A DNA stretch of 64,000 nucleotides. Origin: Ornithodoros turicata (taxonomy: Eukaryota > Arthropoda > Arachnida > Ixodida > Argasidae). How positions within the stretch are numbered: position 1 is the stretch's first letter; each line of letters starts with the position of its first letter. A program made the translations under genes and the position numbers. The stretch lies in contig NC_088202.1 in the NCBI RefSeq assembly GCF_037126465.1, forward strand, positions 131,392,123-131,456,122. Direction: 5' to 3'. The notes beneath the pieces are model-generated. The model was not told the origin of the DNA and did not search any database. It saw only the letters and a list, made by a program, of their open reading frames with translations. Positions 24,264-36,200 of the stretch are shown piece after piece.

Positions 24264-27200
24264 GTAAGTGAAGGTCAATGTCTTACGTGCAGACTGTCCT
24301 GCTATGCGGTGTATATATTTTTATGTAACTTGGTGCCTCTAGGCAGGCTTTATAGGATAGAAGAATCTGATATGGGTGGCAAAGTGGTATTGGTTGGTTC
24401 CGGTTCGAGGAAAAAGAACAATTTACCATCCTCGATTTTATTGATGGTGATGGTGATGATGAGGTGACGTCTTATGGTGGATGAGTGAGTATATATGGCC
24501 ATGATGTGCCAAACAAAGGCGAACAAAGGAATGAGTTAAAACCTAGAAGGAGTGTAAGAAAGGCACCTAAAGAATGTACATGTGGTTTTAAAAGTACAAA
24601 ATTTGAAATAAGCAGTACCTTTTTTAAAAAAATTGTATACAGTTGTTAAAGGTAGAAAGATGTTATCCCAGCCCGCCTCGCCCAGCCCTATGGCTGGGCG
24701 AGGCGGAAAAAGTCTTGTAGAATGTAGAGAAGGTGGATTTTATTGTATAATAATAATTATTATTATTATGATAATTATTATTACTATTGATATTCCCTTT
24801 ATTCTTGCGTGTGTACGTACCTTCCTTTAATTAGGACGTAATGTTTGATTAGTGAGTATTCAAACTTTATTACGCTCTAATCATTTTTGTTGTTCGGCAT
24901 TTGCGTATACCAACGCGTTACGCTCACTCTCACGAGTGCATGCGCTGGCGACCGACCCACGCTAATGGAAAAAATGTTAGAGAAATGAAGATGATGTTGC
25001 TCTATTGCTATAGGCGTTGATGGTCATACAACCCGATAAGACGAGCTAGAAAAGATGCGCCGCTATCTAAAGTTGTTTGTTTAGCTATTTGTTTCGGTTG
25101 GGCACAAAATACTTTAGGCTTTCACGGGATCGTTTCACATTCAGCTCTTCATATAGCTGTTCTTCTATATTCATATATCCATTCAACACGATGGTGCACA
25201 ATGAACTGTGCACTGTGCATTGACGGTCATTGCTGTATTTGCTCTAGGGACTTGTGAACTATGGTCCCATTAAATGGACTCATTCGTTAGTTGGCACCTG
25301 GATTTTTATATTTCTTGGACTGCATTTGTTTACTTTCTCTACTATTTACTGCGTACTGGATTACTGCGTACTGAACTTTATCCCGACTTTGTTGGGGCTC
25401 ACGTCTCCATGTTTTCTTCTTTTCAATTAATCAATCAATCAGCTGTGCACAACTGTATTAAAAACGCACCGTTACTTTCTTGTGCATTTTATATATATTT
25501 TACTGCAAACTGTAAAATACTTCTCCGGGTCGACTATGTGATGGATGATGTCTTTCATCTTTGATTATAAGAAAAATGTCGCTCCGAGAATGTACATCAC
25601 ATTGTTATTCAGCCGTGCTTTGTTACGTGATACATGGAACAGAGCTATGATTTCGTGATAAAACGAAAGCCCAAGCGCTGCATATGGAAATTGTGCAACA
25701 CATATCTGAGAGTCTCACATCACGAAGATGTAGGTGCTCATGAAAACTGCGCGTATGCGACGCAAATATGGGCTCGCAAAGTTGTTCTAAAATGCTTCAA
25801 ATTTACTCAGTCTTGCGTTTTTTTTTTTTTTAGTCAGTTCCTTTCGTGCACGAATTCATCATTCGCAGGACTTGCATTTTAATTGAGAACTTTAAACCGG
25901 ATTAACAGCGAAACAAAATTGTATTTTATTTATTTTTAACGACTTTCACGCCTTTTTTTTTTTTCTTCTTCTTCTCGGAACACGTCTTTGTTTTTAGCTA
26001 TTTTCGCATCTAATACTTGGTTTAAAAAATCGCATTTCCCTCAAGGGCACTCAACTTCACGCAAGGAAACCACAATTTCTTTTTCTTTTCATGTACTTTT
26101 TTTTTATATATATCCGTGCCAGGTCCGCTTTTCATTAGAGGATATAGCCGCACCCTTCGTCATAGATTTCATGGGCAAGGTCGCTCGCTCTGAGAAATCA
26201 CTTTGGAGCGGCGGCCTTGTACGCCTTTCCCGTTTTCAAATGCTGAAAGTCAGCAGGAGGAAGGATACACAGTAGGAAACATTGCCTTGAGCTCGTCCAA
26301 AGGATGATGGACAACAAAGATGACGCAAGCACACGAGAACGGCTTTTCGCCGTTCGATTGGCGGGTCCTTGTGTCTTGCGTTTCTTGTCAGTTGTCCCTT
26401 CTCCAAGCCGAAGACTACTGTATATGTTGCATCAACGTTCGTGACGCTTTGTATGGTTTCTGGTTCGTTCTGTATTACACAGCCCAGATGCGTTCGGTGC
26501 TTGAGTAGCACGGCTCGGTTGAAATTTAGAGTTTTGAACCTGATAATTTAAAGCGTTAAAGGTGCTCTAAAGGCGATGGTGTTTGTGGGTCTCATAAGCT
26601 GCTGGAAGCAGGTATATTTTGCGTACTCAATGCACACTATTTCGAATACACTCGCAATGCAACGCAGGAAGAATGACACGTGCGCGCCTAATGTGAAGTG
26701 TGTGCAATGACGAAATGTCCCATCTGCCAATGAAGATAACGTAGGATTTTTTTTCCCCTTTTTTTCAAGAGCTGTCTCACTAGAAACCGTATTTTCTTTT
26801 TTTTCTTTTTTTTATTCTCTCTTTTTGTCTGGAATGGCATTGTGAAACGTAGAATACAAGAGGTGGACTTCATAATCACATAACGGCCCAATTATAAGCG
26901 TACCAGCACTGCTCTAGTTTCTGTTGCTCACGCATCTGCGATCTGGTCCATCTGCTGAGCTCGCAGTTGGTAGGGCGATAATAATAATAATAATAATAAT
27001 AATTTATTTTTGATTAGGTGCCCATCAACAACCCGAAGGTCTGGGAAAATATCTAGGGCTATATAGGGCTTCTCGCGGTGACTGTGTAGCCTCCGTTTCG
27101 TAAAGTTTCGTTTTTCGAGCGTCGGCTATAATTTGCGTGCTTGATCACGTTGACGCGCTGATTCTGTCACTGTTACCGTGTATGGCGGTATTAGCGAAAG

Positions 27201-30200
27201 CTTCCGCTACTACAGAATATGCGTATGATACGCGTCCCGGCAAAGTGTATACCTATATACGCGTCACAGCCAAGTCGGAGCTCCCCTCATACCGCGTTGA
27301 TTGGACAAAGAAATGCGAGAAAGGGCAGCCCAACTTCCCAGACTGGGAGGTACCCGGGTTCGAATCCCGGTGCCGGCTGTGCTGTCTGGGGTTTTTCCTG
27401 GGTTTTCCTCAGACGCTTTCAGACATATGTCGGCACAGTTCCCTTAGAAGTCGGCCCAGGACGCACATTCCCCCAGGGCGTCAGTCGTGACGTTGCCCAC
27501 ATACGTGAGGCCGACAACGGCAAGCCCTTTCACCACCACCACCACCACCACCACCAACTTCCCAAGCAATATATTTTCTTTGACAATAGGATGCGATGAG
27601 GGGTGACGTCCCAAGCAGCACATCATCTTGGTCCTATATTGGACCGACATTGCCAATATTGGTCCAATATTGGGCCAGTATTGCCAATATTGGGCCAAGA
27701 TGTTGTGCTGCTTGGGGTACCCTTGACGTTTTGCGCCGATTCGGAGGGGGGGGGACGCATTTATTCGCGCTTCAATTACAAACGGCGCGACGAGTGAGGC
27801 TCGTTCCCTTTGCATTATTGTCATGATGACGGAACCTTTCATATCGCGGATATAATTTGTTTGCACTTTAGTTCCCCTTTAATGCTGGTGCACGATTATC
27901 TGATGAGGCTGCTCTCCGCGTGAATAACTCCTGTTGAGTTTATGCATTGCTCAACTGTCTCTTTGCATGTTCTACGTAGCACTCATGACAAAATAAGTGA
28001 TCCCGGCAATTGCACCTGCGCCTGCAGGAAGATGTGTATTACACGCGAGAACCACCGAACTCCAACAATGACAACTACAGTGCAATGACCGCTTTGGAGG
28101 TGTTCAGTTTATAAAATCAGTTTAGCATCACCTGATCGATCAAGGAAATTTAGCATATATCTCAGACGAACCACGTCATTTTAAGTGCAGTGGCAGGCCT
28201 GCAGTTGTTGGAGCCCGACCTCTTTCTCTCTCTCTCTCTTCATCCAACCAGAACAACTATTTTACCATACTGTCGAACACGGCAAGCTTGTTCCTTTTTC
28301 TTTCTTTAATATTATGATTGAGAAGCTGTTCCCGCAAGGAGGAGAAAAAAAAACTGTCCTGTTCCTGTACATGCACCGCGGGTGGCCTGCAGCCCGCAGT
28401 GCAGGGATGCTGTGCTCTGTAGAGTTGCTCTTTTTGAAATACCATCTCTTCTGTCGTTCTTCGGAATAACGTGTGCCTTAACTCGTTTTGGGCATTAGAT
28501 CTGCATTTATATGAAGCTATGTCGATGGCTACTCCAGGCTACGGAGACAGACTGGTTGTACAAGCAGTACGAGGAGAAAACTCGACCTAATGTAGTGGCT
28601 TTCAGGGATACTTTTCAACTACGTATACTCTTAGGAACTGTCATACTATACTGCCATTCAGGCTATGAAAAATCCGTCTTGGGGACTCTCTTGTTTCTAA
28701 TTTTCATTAATACCGGTAAATGCAAAATAATGCGCGTCACAAGAAAGATTAACGTAATTAAATTTCCTTATATACCACACCTTTTCCATTTAGAAACTGT
28801 TCGCGAATATAAATATTTTGGAGTTCTTTTTAGTATAGATCTCATACCGGGTCTTTGCATGTGAGCTATGGTGCGGCCAAAGGTGTAAAGACGCTTCACT
28901 TTGTTTCCCGTAACCTTAGACAGGCTAGTATACTACAGTTACAAGCGATGCTTACACTATACTATGACTTGCCCTACTCTGGAGTATGCATGTACAGTAT
29001 GGGACCCGCACGCAATAGTTTTAAGTCAGAAATTAGAGAGCGTTCAGAATATTGCGGCTAGATTAGTGTTTAATTGTATGGGTATGGATGTTAGTGTAAG
29101 CGAGTTAAAGTTAAGATTAGGCTGTGATAGTTTGTCGGCAGAGAGACAACAGATACGTTTGCAATTTTTTCGTAAGATTATTAATGATAAAGCTGATATA
29201 ATATATAGATGATCGTTACTTGGAACAGCCGTCGATCATCTCATCGAGATTTGATCATTACAGGAAAATTCAGCCCTACAGATGTAGAACTGATGTTTTT
29301 AAGCATTCATTCTTTCCTCTCCTCGAACCATATGCAAGTGGAATCACGTCAACACTCTTAGAAACGAGGAGGGCAGCTAACGATATCATTCGAGATGATG
29401 GTCAACTGGCTAGGAGCGTGCTATGCGGTGAAGTTCATTTTTAGGAGTGTAAACCTGATAAGTGTTGTTGTACACATGTGTGCTTTTTATTTCTTGCATG
29501 TTGCACTTATTACTTACTTGTATTGTAGGTACCCCCTACAGTAACGCCGTAAGGCGTTGTAGCGTAACAGCATTAAAAAAAAAAAAAACGCTGCACATAG
29601 TCTTCTACAAGAAAGCGAGGAGCAACTGACAGCTGGCAGTGAACAGCGAGCCTAAACAGTGAAACAAACGTGAAGTGAAAGCACTTATTCATTATACATA
29701 TATTAGTTCTGTCAAATGTGCTTGCTTTCCTCATTCTGCAATATGGCCTATACACAGCGCCAGGAACTTGAGACGAAATTAAGAATCTGAATAGCCGCAG
29801 ACTGACTGAAACCACTACCATTTACGGACGATAACCACTGCCTGTTCACCCTCTCCGTCTCAATTACCATCATCGCCCAACACAATTTCCTTTTGATATC
29901 GCAAGAGAAGGTAGACGACGTGTCATGATTGATGGGGGTAGGCAGCGTACGGCCGCAATAGAAAAGGGGAATGCTGTCTACACGCTATCCCGCCCACCAT
30001 GGAACGCAACTCGCCGCCGTTTAGCCAACAAAGCGATGAAAGCAATTGAAGATGGAGCTGTCTTGCTCGTGGGGGCGCAGCCGCACTTTCCATCGGATCC
30101 TTTCTATAATCAGCAACGACCTGTGCAACGAATGATGCCAATGGGCGTTGTCAGGGACGCCGCTGTTATTTGTAATCGAAACGTAGCACCAGGTGAGACG

Positions 30201-33200
30201 GACGCTGCATGCCCAATGTGCTTGTCAGGAGATCTTGTTTCCAAAACGGCAGTTCAGCGCCGGCGATAACAAGATACCCGAATGTCATAGACGTAGGAGG
30301 GGTGTTCGAAATAATGATTCCAAGTCGTGACCATGGAAGGGTTTTTAATTTGTCGAGATGTCTATCACGAGAGCCTCAGGTAAAGAGGACGGACAATGGT
30401 GGGATGGAATCTATAGGAGTTAGAGTTTATGCCCCGCTGACAGGAGGAAGCTGTGGGTGAGGTTTGGTGGCACTGAGAAGCTGTATGTGGGCGCTTGTGT
30501 AAAGTTAATTACGAATGACCCCCCGCCCATGTCTCCCACTTCTTCCTGCTGTCCTCTCTCCATCTGTGCACGTCTGTACGCCGCTCACAGCCATAGTTGC
30601 TTCGCGGCGTTAACACGGAATTTAAAAAAAAAGTACAAATGATTGTCTCAAGAAGCATCACTAGGGCAATGATTCTGAGATTTCAGTTGCAGTCATGAAG
30701 GAACGAAGGTTCTCCACTTTTTGTTTGTTTTCATGGCGAGAGAACCCTCAGGCTTTATTGATGTGCTACACGTGTCATGTCTTATTGCAGCATATGTTAT
30801 GTCACGATGGTCGATGGATGTGAGGAAATATCCCAGCTACCGACAACATAGTCATATACTCCGAGCGGGGCAGTCTTATTAGACGTATCACGTCGGATTG
30901 GGTACGCGGAAGATTTAAGCCCCCACCAAGTTTTCCCCACTTCAGTCCACTCAATTTATGCGTGTGCTGGTCATCAACAGACTTGTGCCCGTTACCAAAA
31001 AATAGGAACTAAATACCGTTACCCGTTACTTCAGAAAAAAGTAACTAAATACGTTACTCGTTACCAACATACAAAAGTAACGAGTTCTCGTTACTCACAG
31101 GTAACGAGTTACTTTTTCGTTACCGCCGCATAGTTAAAGGAGCCAACAAACATGCCGTCACTTGCCTTCAACTCATTATTAATGAGAAATTGCACTTCAC
31201 AAGAAGCTGATACTCGAAATTTACATCAGTGATCTTCGTTCTCTTTCGTGTGATGACATCTGCTGCCGAAGTGGGGGTGATCGGAGGTTATGAAAACACA
31301 AAAAAAGACACCGGTTTTCGTTCAAGCGATCACCAACGGTTCCCAAAAACAGACGAGGGGCTGCGTCACAATTTAGGGCTCTCTGAAGCTTAGCAAAGAC
31401 AAGAAAAGGGTAAAAGTCGAAACGCGTTTTTTGTAGCCATAGCACAGTTGGTACCCATCCTTGGGAAGGAGTGATGGTCGGAGATTACGGAAACAAGAGA
31501 AAAGACAAGGGCCTTCGTTTAAGACGATTCAGCACGTCAACAACACATCCAACGAGGGACTGCAATAATACTTTGAGTCACACGTGGTCGTGGGTCACGC
31601 AGGTCCACGCATTGCGCCACACGGAGTGCCGAAATGTGCTCCCCCGCGCTGAAGAAAAGGAACGAGTAACGTCAGTAACGAGATACCAGTTTTTGTGACT
31701 GATTCCGTTACTATTACAATTTTTAAAAAAAGTAACTGAATCGTTACTTCGTTACCAAAAAAAGTAACCGTTACCAAGTAACGAGTTACTTGTAACGAGT
31801 TAGGCACAACTCTGGTCATCAAGCAGGAGAACTACCTATACCCGCACAAATTTCACGGCGCTGAATCTACACCTGACAGTGCAACGCGCAATATATAGTA
31901 TTCGTAGGAATTTCCGGGACTATTTGTACGGCAAGCTAGTCCGTCAAACTACCTGTTTTTTTTTTTTTCTTTTTTCGGGAGTTATTCACGATACTGAGGC
32001 GCTACCCTATAGCGCAGACAGCAACCGCTCTGCTATAACCACCCTTCCCCGGGGTCACAAGACCTTATCCTAGTTGGATCACAGGGGATTATCCATGCCT
32101 GTGGGACCTTAGACAGCTACTTGAAATATCGACTTCCATAAGCTATAGTCACCAAATATGTCGCAAGTTTCGGTCGCATTTCTTAACGCAATCCCGTGGG
32201 CGGCGTCCTGGTCGCTTTCAATTTTGGCTGTCGCAGCAGGGAAACTTCATGATACCGCAGTAGTGACGCAATCCTGAGAAATGCATTTTATTCGACTTGT
32301 GCGATGCGCTCGCAGATACGCCACACGCTACGAATTCCATTTTGCAATGTGGCCCGTGGTACAGAGAGGATATTACATACTTCCTTTTTTTTTTCCTCCC
32401 TGAGTCGCAAGCTCAACACAAAAGTGATTTCCTCTGCAGCGTGACGGGAAGGGGTTAAACTAACCAATGCTAAATATAATTCTGATCATTTTGCGGACCA
32501 TGCTAACCATTAACGACACTGTACGAGATGGCAAAATTACGCACAACGAAGAAGCGTTTCTCGTTGCCTATAAATATCATATCGGGAGTCACTGATGAAT
32601 TGGGTCGCATCGACATTGTCTCGCGGCCAAGACGCCCAGCTCAAGGAAGCTAGTGCTGCTACAGAGCCTGCTACTGCAAATGAACTGCACATAAAATAAA
32701 CCCCTAAACCTAAATAAATAAACTAAACCAAAGTAAAAATAAGGTAGAAGGGGGATATGTTTATTAAAAAAGCAAGGAAAAAAAAGGAAAAGTTAGAAAG
32801 TAGAAGTGTTCTATGCGCGGCTGTCCAGAAGTTCAACTGATACACTACACAAGTGCAATGTGCGGCCCCTATCTCAGAAAGCCGTCTCTGGATATAAGAT
32901 TCGATGCGAATGAATAATGTTTGCTACTCGTGAGTTCCAGGAGGGGGACTACATGCCTACTGCGGACACACATGCCCACTGCAACTGTAGACCAGCTCAA
33001 TTTTGAGAGACGCGACGCGATTCCGCATACCCACAAATTATTTATCGAAAGCATTCACCAGTGTTCCCACAGACCAGAGTTGTGCTTAACTCGTTACAAG
33101 TAACTCGTTACGTGGTAACGGTTACTTTTTTTGGTAACGAAGTAACGTTTCAGTTACTTTTTTAAAATAGTAATAGTAACGGAATCAGTTACAAAAATTG

Positions 33201-36200
33201 GTAACTCGTTACTGACGTTACTCGTTCCTTTCCTTGAGCACTGGGGAGCACATTTCGGCACTCCGTGTGGCGCAATGCGTGCAGATTTGACCTGCGTGAC
33301 GTGTGATTCAAAGTATTATTGCAGTCCCTTACTGGATATGTTGTTGTCCTTTCTCTTGTTTCCGTAATCTCCGATCATCACTCCTTCCCAAGAATGGCCA
33401 CCAATTGTGCTATAGCTACAAAAAACGCGTTTCGACTTCTAGCCTCTTCTTGTCTTTGCTAAGCTTCTGAGCGCTCTAAATTATGATGCAGCCCCTCGTC
33501 TGTTTTTGGGAACCGTTGGTGATCGGTGGCACGAAAACCAGTGTTTTTTCTTGTGTTTTCGTAATCTCCGATCACCCCCACTTCGGAAACAAGGGAGAAG
33601 GTCCAGGCAAACAAATATAGATTCATGGTAACGGGCCGAGAGACACGGAACACGAAGGACAGACGACAAATTTCGAGTATCAGCTTCTTCTGAAGTGCAA
33701 TTCCTGATTAATAAATAGTTGAAGGCAAGTGACGGCATGTTTGTTGGCTCCTTTAACTATGCTGCGGTAACGTAAAAGTAACTCGTTATCTGTGAGTAAC
33801 GAGAACTCGTTACTTTCGTATGTTGGTAACGAGTAACGTATTTAGTTACTTTTTTTCTGAAGTAGCGGGTAACGGTATTTAGTTCCTTTTTTTCAGTAAC
33901 GGGCACAAGTCTGCCACAGACGTTATGCGGCACCGTAACCTCATTTTATCCTGCGGTGCAAGAGAAGGTGGCATTTCAGAGCCGCAACATCATAAAACGA
34001 AGGAAGCGAGAATGCGAGGTGATGATGCAGCAGTTAATGAACTGTGCCGTGTCCAGCGGGCTTAATCGCTTCATCGTCGTTAAGGTCGTTACAAGCTAAC
34101 GAGTGGCGGGAAATTCAAAAAGGTGGGCACGTGACACATTGCACGTGACGTGTACCACGGCCTTCACGTATCGCGCGAAGAGCACGTGTTTTATCACGTG
34201 CCCACCTTTTTAAATTTCCCGCCCGTCTTTTTGAATTTCCCGCCACTCGTTAGCTTGTAACGACCGTAACGACGATGAAGCGATGAAGGGCGGTTGTTGC
34301 CGTACAAGCAAAAACGTCGAACTGCGTGGCTCGGCATGCTGCCGCGGGAGCTTCGTCCTAAGAGGTGTTTTCAATAGAATACTTGCTTCATTGAGTTTGA
34401 ATATATATATAAAAAAGGGATGAAGTTGAATTCGTCACCTGGCGAATTCTGCTACTCTCACAAGGAACCCCTAAATGGATGAACCCCACAGAAAGGAAAA
34501 AAGAAAAATTAAAAGCGAAAAAGAGAAAAACATCACCCCTCCCGGTCACCGAACTGTATGTGTACATGCGTAGCTGCGTCCCCTAGAAGTGAAAGGAATT
34601 GCGAGAAACTATAATAGGAATGAGGAACTCGACGACATCCATCGCACCTCATCTCATCGTTATCTTCTATTGTTGATGTTATTAGTGTTTGACGACACAT
34701 GCCTAGAACGTGGTCCTAAAATACAGATACGATGTCACTGCTCACTATGAAGTTGACAAGTGTTGATAACGCCGCATCTCTCTTCTTGGTACTCGACCGG
34801 TAATTGCTTCATATTTACGATTAACCGCATCTGAAGATAAAGGTGCATTGTGTTCCACGATGTGCCATGTTCTAAAGGAGGCGGAAAAAATTTATACAGA
34901 GAAACGTACGTTTCGACAAAGGTAAAAGAGAGCAAGACTTCCGTATCAATTCCACAAAAGCCTGTTTTGAGGGTTCATCGACATGCAGGAAAGAAGACCG
35001 TGACACCTGCAGAAGTTGAGTGCGGCTACGTCACAAATCCGTCACGACAGCGCGATAAGACATCTTAGTGGGCAGAAAAAAACATGATAGTAGTTGCTGT
35101 TTTCAAGGTCGACAACCGGTGCCTCATTTGGGCTTGACATCTGTGCTCGTCCTGTGCCCTAGGACGCGGTGTTATTACGCCACGTATTATGTGAACGATA
35201 AGGTCGTCTCCGAATGAATGAAATTGCAAACCTCCTGCATTTTTAACTAGGTGCACGACCAGATCTTGCTCATTTGTTGCCGCGGCTTCTCCTTATCCAC
35301 GTGACAGCCCCGTTGTTGATCATCGGACGACATTGTTGACTTATGCTATGACAAGGTGGTAAAACCAGCGGCATGGCCGAGGTAAACGCGTCCCGCTCGT
35401 TTGTGGTATGCCAAAGTCGTGCAGAAGACGTGCTGAACCCAAAGTCGTGGCTGAAGACTGGGAGGTGGTGGGTTCGAATCCTACCACCGGCTGTGCTGTA
35501 CGAGGTTTTCCCTGGATTTTCCGAAGACTTTCCAGACGAATGTCGGCACACTTCCTCCTGAAGCCAACCCAGGACGCATACTAGCCCCCCCCCCCCTGTC
35601 CCCCACTCCTTCCTACTGTCCTCTCTCCATCTGTTCACGTCTGTACGCCGCTCATAGCCACAGTTACTTCGCGGCGCTAACACGAAAAAAAAGAAAAGAA
35701 AACAAGCTTAAAAAATTACAAACGCGTTGTCTCCTGTACGTGTCCAAAAGTGCACCAACAAACGAAACCGCGATAACCTGCCATTTCGGATCTGCTGCAT
35801 CATGTAGCCCCATTCAGTTTTGTACAGCTCCCGTCAACCTTAATAATAACACTGGAAAAAATTCGGTAATAAGTACCCTTTTTGCAGCTTGTGGAGTATC
35901 CATGTTCCCTGACGACCCTGATTTCCGGATTGTCGGAGGAAGAGAAGCAAACAAGGGCGAGTGGCCTTGGCAGGTTAGCATTTCTACAACTGGGTCAACC
36001 AATATTAGAAGGCCTTGATGTCGTATCCAAATATTTTCCCTCCATACAGGTGTCAATACGACTAACGCATCCACAAGCCGGCAAAATTGGCCACTGGTGC
36101 GGTGGAGTCTTACTCAATGACCAATGGGTGCTCACTGCGGCGCACTGCATAGTCAAGTAAGTGTTCATCTCACGTACATAAACAACGAAATATTTTGACA

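Larger units (their letters stand above)
24264..35887 (+). other. gene 2 first intron (11.6 kb), repeat-rich
   Basis: Contains an AT-rich run, a SINE, a CCAAGCAGCA foldback, a CR1-type LINE end, a SINE tail, two inverted hAT-type elements, a TIR element and a full SINE, each listed separately. The parts at 24800-26280, 27717-28690 and 29592-30518 show nothing recognised. The 114-codon frame at 29925-30269 has no family motif. Confidence 0.7.

Noticed and set aside
27340..27420. Functional tRNA gene
   Set aside because: Only the B-box half is tRNA-like; no cloverleaf with acceptor pairing could be drawn, and the SINE body follows directly.
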